40,512 nucleotides of DNA, from positions 1-40,512 of the forward strand of contig CADDYT010000051.1 of assembly GCA_902810755.1 (NCBI GenBank). Reading direction: 5' to 3'. The position numbers and the translations under genes are program-made. Below, piece after piece: positions 15,424 through 23,781 of the stretch (position 1 is the first letter of the stretch; every line of letters begins with the position of its first letter). The stretch is from Chloroflexota bacterium (GTDB lineage Bacteria; Chloroflexota; Ktedonobacteria; Ktedonobacterales; Ktedonobacteraceae). The notes beneath the pieces were generated by a model. That model had not been told where the DNA came from, did no database searches, and worked only from the letters and a program-made list of their open reading frames with translations.

Positions 15424-16306
15424 ATTTCTCCTGCACGGGCGGCGGCAATTCAAAAGAGGGTGGGGTTTTGCCGCGCCGTTGGGCGGCGGCGGCTTTGAGT
15501 CGCTCGACGGCTTCGTGGGGGACGGGGCGACCGCCGAGGGGGGTGGGATGGATGCCGGGTCCGTGAAAGTCGGTGCCGCCGGTAGGAATCAGGCCGTATT
15601 CGTCGGCGAGGGCGCGCAGGGCGCGTTCGTCCTCCGGCGTGTAGGGGCCGTAGTAGGTCTCCAGGCCAACCATGCCAGCTTCGACGAGGCCGGGTAGCCA
15701 GGTGCGCAACTCCGCCAGGCCCGGCAGGTCGAGCGGATGCGCGATGACGGGCAGACCGTTGGCGCTGGCGATCAGGCGCACGGCGTCCTCCGGCGTGAGC
15801 CGGTAGCGCGGCACGTAGGCGTAGCAGCCGGTGCCGATGTATTTATCAAAGGCCTCACCGATGGTCTGGACGTAGCCCGCTTCGAGCAAGGCTCTGGAGA
15901 CGTGCGGGCGACCGACCGCTCCCTGCGCAATCTCGCGCACGCGCTCCCACGCGATGTTGACGCCCTGCTCGTTGAGCAGTTCGACCATACGCTGGCCGCG
16001 TCGCTCGCGCGCGTCGCGCAGCACCCTCAGGACGGCCTGAAATTCCGGGCGTTTATACTCCGGGTAGTAGCCAAGCACGTGAACTTCGCCCCCCGCCACG
16101 TCTGTATTGATCTCGATGCCTGGTATCAGTTCCATATCCAGCGCGTTCGCCGCCTCAATGGCCTCGTCCAGCCCCCCTGTTGTATCGTGGTCGGTCAGCG
16201 CCAGCACGCGCAGCCCGATCTCCCTGGCTCGCTGCAACAACTCCGTCGGTGAATAAATACCATCCGACGCCGTCGAATGGGTATGCAGGTCAATGTAATT
16301 TGTCAT
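15422..16306 (-). CDS. PHP-domain phosphoesterase
   Basis: The 294-residue metal-dependent phosphoesterase of the PHP superfamily (COG0613, relatives of RNase AM/YciV) carries the four expected motifs: YIDLHTHSTASDG at the N-terminus (His8, His10, Asp15), LTDHDTTGG, a central VIAHP, and the C-terminal GTDFHGPG. These residues bind a multi-metal centre. Relatives act on 3',5'-nucleoside bisphosphates or on the 5' ends of RNA. The ATG at 16306 fits the normal family N-terminus; a GTG at 16363 would add 19 residues not seen in the family. It is followed by a long hairpin and is in the same orientation as rny. Confidence 0.88.
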   Translation of the reverse strand: MTNYIDLHTHSTASDGIYSPTELLQRAREIGLRVLALTDHDTTGGLDEAIEAANALDMELIPGIEINTDVAGGEVHVLGYYPEYKRPEFQAVLRVLRDARERRGQRMVELLNEQGVNIAWERVREIAQGAVGRPHVSRALLEAGYVQTIGEAFDKYIGTGCYAYVPRYRLTPEDAVRLIASANGLPVIAHPLDLPGLAELRTWLPGLVEAGMVGLETYYGPYTPEDERALRALADEYGLIPTGGTDFHGPGIHPTPLGGRPVPHEAVERLKAAAAQRRGKTPPSFELPPPVQEK

Positions 16307-16389
16307 GCGAGAAAAACTTCTTCCCTTCTCAAAATTTGGGTCAGCATAATAATGAACTTTCACGCTCAGAACCGGGAATCGGCTTCGGG

Positions 16390-16476
16390 CGTGTCATGCT
16401 GAGTGAAGCGAAGCATCGGGACGCGGGATTGGTTTTCTGGCTTGCCCGGATGCTTTGCTTCACTCAGCATAACACG
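16390..16476. repeat. Inverted repeat of the TGTCATGCTGAGTGAAGCG type
   Basis: Arms 16390-16417 and 16449-16476 are inverse complements at 26 of 28 positions; both differences would still give G-U pairs in one RNA strand. The arm resembles a short sequence found as dispersed repeats in many bacteria. A related element (GTGTCAT...ATGACAC) occurs at 35745-35775. It lies between the PHP gene and the rny stop; it may also terminate rny. Confidence 0.75.
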
Positions 16477-16539
16477 CCTGCGAGAATTGCTGCTGATATC
16501 CTTTGTGAAACTTCATTATCCTGCCGACATTGTAAAATT

Positions 16540-18090
16540 CTAACGCGCATAATCGACGGCGCGCGTTTCGCGAACGACGCTCACCTTGATCTGTCCGGGG
16601 TAGTCAAGGTTTTCCTCGATTTTGCGGGCGATATCGCTGGCGAGGCGGTTGGCGGCGAACTCGTCGATCTCCTCCGGCTTGACAATGATGCGAATCTCGC
16701 GCCCGGCCTGGATGGCGAAGGATTTCTCCACGCCGGTGAACGAGTTGGCGATGCCCTCCAGCGCCTCAAGGCGTTTGATATACAGGTCAACGGTCTCACG
16801 GCGGGCGCCGGGGCGCGCGGCAGAGATGGCGTCTGCCGCCTGTACGATGGCGGCTTCCAGCGTCTGCGGCTCTGCCTCGGTGGCATGATGCGCGACCATA
16901 GCGTGAATGACCTTCGGCGATTTGCCGAAGCGGCGCGCTATCTCGCCGCCGACGATGGCGTGTGGCCCCTCAACCTCCTGATCGATGGCCTTGCCCATAT
17001 CGTGCAGCAGCGCCGCCGTCTTACAGACATTTACATCGGCTCCCAGCTCGTGGGCAATAGTGGCGGCGAGGATGGAGACTTCGACGGAGTGCGCGAGGAC
17101 GTTCTGCCCGTAGCTGGTGCGGAAGTGCAGTCGCCCCAGGATTTTGAGCAGTTCCGGCTGCAGACCGTGGACATTGGCCTCCATCGCAGCCCGCTCGCCC
17201 GCCTCGCGCACGATGGCATCCACCTCCTGCCGCGCCCTGGCAACCACTTCTTCGATGCGAGCCGGGTGTATGCGTCCATCGAGAATTAGCCGCGTCAGGG
17301 CGAGGCGCGCCACTTCACGGCGCACGGGATCAAAGCCGGAAAGAATTACCGCTTCGGGCGTGTCATCGATGATGAGGTCCACGCCGGTCGCGGCCTCAAG
17401 CGCGCGAATATTGCGTCCCTCGCGTCCGATGATACGTCCCTTCATCTCATCGTTGGGCAGCGGCACCACCGAGACGACAGCCTCGGCTACCTGGTCAGAG
17501 GCACATCGCTGGATGGCCAGGGTGATGATCTCGCGGGCGGTAGCCTCCGCCTCCTCGCGCGCTCTCTCCTCAATCATGCGCGCGCGATGGGCGGCCTCGG
17601 CGCGCACCGTCTGCTCGATACGCGTAAGCAGAACCTCTTTCGCCTGCTCCGCCGTCAGCCCGGAGATACGCTCAAGCTCGCTTGCCTGCTTCTGCCTGAT
17701 CGCCTCCGCCTCCTCGCGGGCCTGCTCTACGGATCGCTCGCGGGCCGCGAGTTTGCGCTCGCGAGCTTCAAGGGCATCCAATTTGCGTTCGAGCGTCTCT
17801 TCCTTCTGTTGCAGTCGTCGCTCCTGGCGCTGCAACTCGGCTCGCCGCTCGGCATTTTCGTGTTCAATCGTGGAACGAATGCGCGCGGTCTCTTCCCGCG
17901 TTTCGCGCAACGCCTCGCTCTGCTTCATCTGGACTTCCAGCAGTCGCCGCTCGCTGGCCTCCTTCTCCAGGCGCAGGCGTTCTTCGAAACGCTCTTTATT
18001 TTGCGTCTTGCCCCAGTAAAATCCCGCCGTCAGGGCGATCACCGCTCCTGCCAGCAGACCGAGGACAAAAACGATCTGAATTGGTGACAC
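16540..18090 (-). CDS. rny: Ribonuclease Y
   Basis: The membrane-anchored endoribonuclease of 516 residues starts bulk mRNA decay. Domains in order: one N-terminal TM helix (about 5-25); a long charged coiled coil (about 30-190) rich in Arg, Glu and Ala; a KH RNA-binding domain with [10 protein letters not shown] at 218-227; and an HD domain with HSVEVS, metal-binding His363-Asp364 in LLHDMGK and the HHATEAEP segment. The C-terminus matches the family through [13 protein letters not shown]. The start is GTG at 18090, with GGAGG 8 bases upstream. Length is the family norm. Confidence 0.97.
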   Translation of the reverse strand: MSPIQIVFVLGLLAGAVIALTAGFYWGKTQNKERFEERLRLEKEASERRLLEVQMKQSEALRETREETARIRSTIEHENAERRAELQRQERRLQQKEETLERKLDALEARERKLAARERSVEQAREEAEAIRQKQASELERISGLTAEQAKEVLLTRIEQTVRAEAAHRARMIEERAREEAEATAREIITLAIQRCASDQVAEAVVSVVPLPNDEMKGRIIGREGRNIRALEAATGVDLIIDDTPEAVILSGFDPVRREVARLALTRLILDGRIHPARIEEVVARARQEVDAIVREAGERAAMEANVHGLQPELLKILGRLHFRTSYGQNVLAHSVEVSILAATIAHELGADVNVCKTAALLHDMGKAIDQEVEGPHAIVGGEIARRFGKSPKVIHAMVAHHATEAEPQTLEAAIVQAADAISAARPGARRETVDLYIKRLEALEGIANSFTGVEKSFAIQAGREIRIIVKPEEIDEFAANRLASDIARKIEENLDYPGQIKVSVVRETRAVDYAR

Positions 18091-18224
18091 GTTGGCCTAC
18101 CTCCAATTAGTTAAGGCAAACTGGCCTTGAGAAAAATGCTAGAATTACAATTACTATCGCATCAAAAGACAGCCGTCCACAAGCTCTACAACCGGCATAC
18201 AAAGATATGTACCATGCCAAGCAT

Positions 18225-18254
18225 ACTATATAGGAGTGTTTATCATACTGTCAA
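18225..18254 (-). promoter_or_regulatory. Promoter for rny
   Basis: On the minus strand, TTGACA (18254-18249) and TATAGT (18230-18225) are separated by 18 bases. It predicts a start near 18218 and a 5' leader of about 128 bases before the GTG. Confidence 0.7.
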
Positions 18255-18355
18255 GCGCGCATGTTGATGCTCTTCGGTTTTCTCGCGCAAAAGGCTCTTC
18301 ACCCTGTATTTTTGTGAGTAGCTGTGGGGGTAATCCGGCGAGCGAGACAACAGGT

Positions 18356-18398
18356 ACGCCCCGCGCCAGCGAAAACGGGCCGGGCTGGCGCGGGGCGT
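18356..18398 (-). terminator. Terminator-like hairpin after the SDR gene
   Basis: A 15-base perfect stem (18356-18370 with 18384-18398), very GC-rich, has a 13-base loop. It lies 33 bases beyond the SDR stop and before the rny promoter. There is no U-run, so termination is inferred from structure and position. Confidence 0.55.
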
Positions 18399-18430
18399 TA
18401 CTGGTAAAAACTTCTGGTAATAGCTCTCTA

Positions 18431-19198
18431 TCAGCGAGGTTGCATACGGATTGCGCCATCCAGCCTGATTACCTCGCCATTGAGCATGGGGTTTTCGATG
18501 ATGTGTTTTGCCAGGGCGGCGTATTCGGCGGGGCGGCCCAGGCGCGGCGGGAAGGGTACCTGCTGACCGAGGGAGATGCGCGCCGGTTCCGGCAGGCCCG
18601 CCAGCAGAGGGGTATCGAAGAGGCCGGGGGCGATGGTCATGACGCGAATGCCATAGCGCGCAAGCTCGCGGGCGATGGGCAGCGTCATGCCGACGATACC
18701 GCCCTTTGACGCCGAATACGCAGCCTGCCCGATCTGCCCCTCGAAGGCGGCCACAGAGGCGGTGTTGATGATGACGCCCCGTTCGCCTTCCGCGTCGGGT
18801 TCGTTCTCGGCCATGGCCGCCGCCGCCAGGCGAATCACGTTGAATGTCCCGATCAGGTTCACCTGAATGACCGTGTTGAACGAGGCCAGACGGCTCGGCC
18901 CATTCTTGCCCAGCACCTTCTCGGCTACGCCGATGCCCGCGCAGTTGATCGCCACGGAGAGATTGCCAGAGGTCGAGAGAGCTGCGTCAATCGCGCCCTG
19001 CACCGAAGCCTCATCCACCACGTCGGTCTTCACAAATATGACGGAATCGCCCAGTTCCCCGGCCAGCGCGTTGCCCAGCTCGCTGTTCAGGTCGGCAATC
19101 ACTACCTTCGCCCCCGCCTGGCTCAGCAGGCGCACGCAGGCCGCGCCCAGCCCGGAAGCGCCGCCCGTCACCAGAACACCCTTGTTCTTCAGATCCAT
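18431..19198 (-). CDS. SDR-family 3-hydroxyacyl-CoA dehydrogenase (type 2-like)
   Basis: This short-chain dehydrogenase of 255 residues has the NAD-binding motif TGGASGLG at 11-18, acidic DLN after the second strand (favouring NAD), NCAG, and the catalytic Ser148, Tyr161 and Lys165 in YSASKGG. The segment [21 protein letters not shown] and the C-terminal [15 protein letters not shown] closely resemble type-2 3-hydroxyacyl-CoA dehydrogenase (HSD10-like), which oxidises 3-hydroxyacyl-CoA in fatty-acid or isoleucine breakdown. It stands alone, followed by a hairpin. Substrate remains inferred. Confidence 0.88.
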   Translation of the reverse strand: MDLKNKGVLVTGGASGLGAACVRLLSQAGAKVVIADLNSELGNALAGELGDSVIFVKTDVVDEASVQGAIDAALSTSGNLSVAINCAGIGVAEKVLGKNGPSRLASFNTVIQVNLIGTFNVIRLAAAAMAENEPDAEGERGVIINTASVAAFEGQIGQAAYSASKGGIVGMTLPIARELARYGIRVMTIAPGLFDTPLLAGLPEPARISLGQQVPFPPRLGRPAEYAALAKHIIENPMLNGEVIRLDGAIRMQPR

Positions 19199-19352
19199 AC
19201 CGTTCTTCTCTTTCCTTTCGCCTCATCGTTTGAGTTCATCTCACTTCATGGTCGCGTTGCCCATGTCAGATAAAGATCACAGAGAGGAGTATATCACATT
19301 GCAGGCGCGCAATTCATAAGTGAGTGAAAGCGGAAGCAGCCCGCCGGTCGAC

Positions 19353-19383
19353 GTGACCAATCGGGCTTTCGGCAAGGTATAAT
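19353..19383 (+). promoter_or_regulatory. Candidate promoter for the FAD amine oxidase
   Basis: A perfect TATAAT at 19378-19383 lies 60 bases before the ATG. The best -35 match is GTGACC (19353-19358), with a long 19-base spacer, so the -10 carries most of the support. Confidence 0.5.
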
Positions 19384-19443
19384 ATGCTCAAGCATACTTA
19401 TTACCATGTGGGTAGATAAACTGTTCTCTGGAAAGAGGAGCAT

Positions 19444-20637
19444 ATGAGCAGAAGACATACAGAAGTTCTCGTGATTGGCGGGGGCGTGATAGGAGGTTCG
19501 ATCGCGTATCACCTGGCGCGGCAGGGGCGTGGGGTGCTGGTGGTGGAGCGGGCGGATGTTGCTGTTGAGCCTGCGGCCTCGTGGGCCAGCGCGGGCGGCG
19601 TGAGGCGGCAGGGGCGGCATGGCGCGGAGGCGTGGCTGGCAAGCGAGGCAATTGCGCGCTGGCCGATGCTGGAAGAGGAGCTTGAGGCCGATATGGGCTA
19701 CCGGCAGGTCGGCAATTTGCTGCTGGCCGAGAGCGAGGCGGAAGCGGAGCAACTGGCGGCCCACGTGCAGCGCCAGCACGCCCTGGGCTTCTCTGATGTG
19801 CGCCTGCTCGACCGGCGAGAGACGCTGGCGCTGGTACCGGGCTTGAACGAGCGCGTGGTGGCAGGCAGCTTCAGCCCGGCGGATGGGCAGGCCGACCCGG
19901 CGCTGACCACGCGCGCCTTCGCCCGCGCCGCGCAGCGACATGGGGCCAGCTACTGGACGGAGACGATCTGTACGGCCCTGCTCGTGGAGGGCCAGCGCGT
20001 GGTGGGGGCGCGGGTGGAACGCGGCGAAGCGCAGGAGGTGCGAGCGGAGCAGATCGTCCTGGCGGCAGGCGCGTGGAGCAGTGAACTGATGGCAGCGATG
20101 GGCGTGCAACTGCCCATACGCACGCGAGCTTTGCAGATGGTGCTGTCAACGCCTGCCACGCCGGGCAGCCTGCGCCCGGTGCTGTCCGCGCTGGGCCGCT
20201 CGCTTTCGCTCAAACAACTGGACGATGGCGCGTTTTTGCTCGGCGGCGGCTGGCTCGGCCTGCCTGCTGCCGACCGGCGTTCCTACACACTGCTGCCGCA
20301 GCATATTGAGGGCAACTGGCGCACGGCCTGCGAACTCCTCCCGTCTGTAGGCCAGCAAACGATAGCGCGGGCATGGTGTGGGCTGGAGGCGCAGAGCTTT
20401 GACAACATTCCCTTCATCGGCCCGCTACCGGGATGGGAGGGATTGACCCTCGCGCTGGGCTTTTCCGGTCATGGCTTCGCCATCTCGCCTGCCGTCGGGC
20501 GCGCCGTCGCCGCTCAACTGGCGGGCCAACCAACGCCCGAACTGGACGACCTCAGCCCCGCTCGCGTCGCCAGCTTCGACCCCGACCGACTCGCGGCCTT
20601 CCTGGCAGAGGGGCCGACGGCAGCGGTGCTGGAATAA
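19444..20637 (+). CDS. FAD-dependent amine/amino-acid oxidase (DAO family)
   Basis: This flavoenzyme of 397 residues belongs to the glycine/sarcosine/D-amino-acid oxidase family. The dinucleotide motif VIGGGVIGGS is at residues 10-19, ER follows the second strand, ASWASAGGVRRQGRH is the typical flavin-contact segment, and the C-terminal GFSGHGFAISPAVGR binds FAD. It should oxidise the C-N bond of an amino acid or secondary amine. An excellent ribosome site (GAGGAG) precedes the ATG. It is a single gene, convergent with the aldo/keto reductase. Relatives include sarcosine oxidase beta-type subunits; the substrate cannot be told. Confidence 0.88.
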   Translation: MSRRHTEVLVIGGGVIGGSIAYHLARQGRGVLVVERADVAVEPAASWASAGGVRRQGRHGAEAWLASEAIARWPMLEEELEADMGYRQVGNLLLAESEAEAEQLAAHVQRQHALGFSDVRLLDRRETLALVPGLNERVVAGSFSPADGQADPALTTRAFARAAQRHGASYWTETICTALLVEGQRVVGARVERGEAQEVRAEQIVLAAGAWSSELMAAMGVQLPIRTRALQMVLSTPATPGSLRPVLSALGRSLSLKQLDDGAFLLGGGWLGLPAADRRSYTLLPQHIEGNWRTACELLPSVGQQTIARAWCGLEAQSFDNIPFIGPLPGWEGLTLALGFSGHGFAISPAVGRAVAAQLAGQPTPELDDLSPARVASFDPDRLAAFLAEGPTAAVLE

Positions 20638-20703
20638 TGGCAGTATGACATGCCCTGGCGCGGAACGAAAGCCCGGCGGCCCTGCTGCCTCTGCAATTGA
20701 ACC

Positions 20704-21513
20704 TTATGTCCCGGCCAGACGAGCGACATAGGCGCGTTCGTCGGGGCCAAACCAGGGCGGCTTCCCGGCTGCCGCGTTCTCGATGACATGGCCCGGCACA
20801 AAGGTAGCCGGGATCGCCACGTGGCAGCGTAGATCGCTCAAAATCCATTTCAGCAGCGCCTGCGCCCAGGTGGAGACGCCAAAGGCTTGCAGGGGCTGCA
20901 AGGCGGCGCGCGAAGGGACGCGGCGCATCAATTCTCCCTCGCCAAAGGGGCGCATGACAACCACACCCAGACCGAGATCGTCTGCCAGAGGTAAAATTTC
21001 ACGCTCCACCTCGCGCTGCAAGGGGTTATAGGGAATCTGGATGGCGCTGATACGCCCGCTCTGCATCACCTTGCGCAGTTCGGGGAAGGCTGCGCTGCTG
21101 TAATGCGTTACCCCGATGGCCCGCACCTTGCCCTCGCCCTTCAGACGTTCCAGCAGCGCCAGCCGCTGCGGCCATGCCACCAGATTGTGAATCTGGTAGA
21201 GGTCGATGTAGCCGTCGAAAAAGGCGAGGGCGTGTTCCACCTGCACCTGCGCCTCTCGTTCGCTCTCTGTCCAGACCTTCGTCGCTACCAGCGCCTGCTC
21301 GCGTCTGCCATCCAGCGTGCGGCCAAGCACGCGCTCGGCCTCGCCATACATTGGCGAAGAATCGAAGAAATTGGAGCCGACCGAAAAGGCGGTATTCACA
21401 ACCTCGTTTGCGCGCATCTCATCGGTCTGGCTCCGTACATCAAACGTGCGCCAGGTTCCCAGTCCAACCACCGGTACCTGAAATCCGGCTTTGCCTAACA
21501 TTCGGTGTTCCAT
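20704..21513 (-). CDS. Aldo/keto reductase
   Basis: The 269-residue TIM-barrel NADPH-dependent oxidoreductase has the complete catalytic tetrad: Asp51, Tyr56, Lys79 and His109. VGLGTWRTF at the N-terminus and IGVTHYSS and IQIPYNPLQRE in the barrel fit the family. It reduces aldehydes or ketones; the substrate is unknown. AGGAAACAA lies directly before the ATG. It is convergent with the FAD oxidase and reads away from the GT-C gene upstream. Confidence 0.9.
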   Translation of the reverse strand: MEHRMLGKAGFQVPVVGLGTWRTFDVRSQTDEMRANEVVNTAFSVGSNFFDSSPMYGEAERVLGRTLDGRREQALVATKVWTESEREAQVQVEHALAFFDGYIDLYQIHNLVAWPQRLALLERLKGEGKVRAIGVTHYSSAAFPELRKVMQSGRISAIQIPYNPLQREVEREILPLADDLGLGVVVMRPFGEGELMRRVPSRAALQPLQAFGVSTWAQALLKWILSDLRCHVAIPATFVPGHVIENAAAGKPPWFGPDERAYVARLAGT

Positions 21514-21612
21514 TTGTTTCCTGCTTCCTCAAACGTAACTTGCTACACATTGCAATGATATCACGTCTCACATGGCAAACTCGTAGGCGCGCTCATGCAT
21601 TGCCGCATGCGC

Positions 21613-23469
21613 TCAGGAGACAGGGTTTTGTCTCCTCTCCGGCCCCGGCCACAGCACGAACAAAGGATGAGCCGTTGGCCGACTGTGCTGCCCCCTTCTG
21701 CGGATGGTCAGCAGAGGCAGCAACCAGAGCCAGAGACCGGCGAAGTAGGCCCATCTGAAAGCGGGGAGGCCCGGTACATAGCTATACATCATCGGCCACG
21801 TGCTAAAGCTATAGAGGGAAAGCATGCTGAAAGCCATGAGCCGCACAGCCGCACCCGTATCTACCTGGCGAGCGGTTGATGGTTCGGAGCCGCTCGCCGC
21901 TTCAACCAGCGCGTACAGGCCGAAGAAGGTGACGGTATACCAGGGCCAGAACCAGGGCGAGCCAACGATACAGTAGAGCAGCCAGGCGAGAGCCAGCCAG
22001 CGCACCAGGCCGGATAGCGTGCGCATGCCCTTCCACCGCACGACTGTCCACCCACAGAGCAGCGCAAAAAGCACCACAAAGACGCCGATACTGAGCATGT
22101 GTACAGAGAGATCAAGGGATATGTTCATCGCGGGTGAAAGCCTGTGACCCGCCAGTGTACTCAGGCTGTTCACAAGACGAGCGACAAACTGCGCCAGCGA
22201 ATTGTCGGAATGGTTGGTGCCGGGGTTGACCCGCAGCACGTTGAGGGCCGCGCCGTTTTGCCAGAAGGGCAGGTAGAGCAGGACAACTGTCCCCAGGTAG
22301 GCCAGCGCAGTACCCGCGAGAGTGCGCCAGCGTCGCGGCTGCGACCAGACAAAGAGGAGAAAACCCGGTATCAGGATGACTATATTGAGTTTCAGGCAGG
22401 TCGCCAGCGCAAAGAGGATCACCGCCTGCAATAGCGTCGCCGCAGGAACGATGCCCGCATTCGCATGCTGACCGCGCGCCAGCAGCCAGAGCGTGAGCAG
22501 GACAAAAAGGAGGACGGTGGCATCATTATGCGCGTTGACACAGGCTTCAAAGAGTAACAGAGGATTCCAGGCAAAGGCCAGCGTCAGCAGCAGGCGCTTC
22601 TCGCGCAGGAAGGCCGCGTTGGCCCCCATGAGATAGCCGCTGATCGACCAGATGAGCATGGTGGAGGCGAGATGTATCGCCAACCCGAATAGCCGCAGCG
22701 CCAGCACCATCGCCACAATCTGTTTCCAGCCGAGCGTATCGACAATCATTTGCAATTCGCCGGTAATCATGGCCCAGACGGGGCCGTAGGCCGAGGGCTG
22801 CTTCACCCAGTAGACATAGGGATAGACCGGGTCGAAGTGAATCAGCGTCGGCAGCGCGGTTAGCGGGTTCTGGTGGTAGATCACATCCAGACGCGCATAG
22901 GCGATGTAGGAAAAGACATCGGAGGAGGTCACGACGGGAAAGGTGATGCAGCACAGCCCGAGCAGCAGGGTGGAGAAAAAGAGAGAACGCTGCGTGATGC
23001 GCGCGGGCAGGAAGCGCAGAGCCAGCAGGTACATGAGAAAGACGAGCAGGATTGACCCGACCAGGATACCCGTCTCTTCCCAGGCCAGCGGCCAGAGCGG
23101 TTTTGTTGCTTTTGCCGCGTGCAGTCCGGGTACGGAAATTGCCAGCGCCCACCCCGGAAAAAATTGTAGTGTCGGCTGGATAGACCAGCGCCAGATGCTT
23201 GCCAGCAGCGCGTCGTGAAACTGCAGGTATTGTAACGGCAGTACCGCGTCCAGCAAGACAAAAGTGGAGAGCATACCCGCGAGCATGAGCGCAAGCGGGA
23301 CAGAAGAACTGACGACCGGAAAGCTTTTACCGGCAACATATCCAGAAGAACGATTCATACCACCCATACTTCTAGCAATCCCTCCAGGCCAGGTAAATTT
23401 CCGCCATGCCCCATGACCCGGACGCCGGAGCAGTCGGTAGTGATCCAGAGCTTGCGGTAATGCAGCCAT
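21613..23469 (-). CDS. Polytopic GT-C glycosyltransferase (MptB/GT87-like)
   Basis: The integral membrane protein of about 618 residues has roughly a dozen hydrophobic segments. The block SSDVFSYIAYARLDVIYHQN followed by a Trp and SAYGPVWAM matches the GT-C pattern (Asp in the first outer loop, then YGP) seen in polyprenol-phosphate-mannose-dependent mannosyltransferases. It probably transfers a sugar from a lipid carrier outside the membrane. The start is uncertain: ATG at 23469 has AGGGG close upstream; ATG at 23367 is an alternative. A longer frame to 23694 is rejected because it would begin just below the terminator of the preceding gene. Confidence 0.75.
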   Translation of the reverse strand: MAALPQALDHYRLLRRPGHGAWRKFTWPGGIARSMGGMNRSSGYVAGKSFPVVSSSVPLALMLAGMLSTFVLLDAVLPLQYLQFHDALLASIWRWSIQPTLQFFPGWALAISVPGLHAAKATKPLWPLAWEETGILVGSILLVFLMYLLALRFLPARITQRSLFFSTLLLGLCCITFPVVTSSDVFSYIAYARLDVIYHQNPLTALPTLIHFDPVYPYVYWVKQPSAYGPVWAMITGELQMIVDTLGWKQIVAMVLALRLFGLAIHLASTMLIWSISGYLMGANAAFLREKRLLLTLAFAWNPLLLFEACVNAHNDATVLLFVLLTLWLLARGQHANAGIVPAATLLQAVILFALATCLKLNIVILIPGFLLFVWSQPRRWRTLAGTALAYLGTVVLLYLPFWQNGAALNVLRVNPGTNHSDNSLAQFVARLVNSLSTLAGHRLSPAMNISLDLSVHMLSIGVFVVLFALLCGWTVVRWKGMRTLSGLVRWLALAWLLYCIVGSPWFWPWYTVTFFGLYALVEAASGSEPSTARQVDTGAAVRLMAFSMLSLYSFSTWPMMYSYVPGLPAFRWAYFAGLWLWLLPLLTIRRRGQHSRPTAHPLFVLWPGPERRQNPVS

Positions 23470-23723
23470 CACGCCCCTGTCCTTTCTCGTAATTTGATTT
23501 ATTCCATAGAAATATGAGAACTTTTTCCAGATATTTTCTAACAAAATATTCCGTCTCAAGAGTATTTTTCTGTTGTTTGAAGTCGCTGGTGCTTGCTCAA
23601 ATACCGGGCAAGGTGGCATGCCTGGAACCTGCGAGGAGGCAGGAATAAGCATACCTGATCTGTGCGATGTTCTCTTGCCTTTCAGCATGTACACGTCAGG
23701 AAGATGCGGAGAGAGGACAACAC

Positions 23724-23760
23724 AAAAAGGCCCCGCCTTCCTGCCAGGAAGACGGGACCT
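23724..23760 (-). terminator. Rho-independent terminator of the GH5 gene
   Basis: On the minus strand a 15-bp stem (two G-U pairs) with a 3-base loop is followed by TTTTTGTG. It lies 22 bases after the GH5 stop and is the only textbook terminator with a U-tract in the window. Confidence 0.85.
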
Positions 23761-23781
23761 GAAACGGGTGGACTATGTCAG

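Noticed and set aside
17117..18087. Long open frames antisense to rny (and similar ones antisense to accC, the MCP gene and the GH5 gene)
   Set aside because: They are Ser/Arg- or Ala/Gly-rich shadow frames produced by codon bias on the opposite strand, where the known gene is unmistakable.
23470..23694. Longer N-terminus for the GT-C protein (start at 23694)
   Set aside because: It would start only 30 bases beyond a strong terminator, with no ribosome site, and the extra residues show no membrane or family character.
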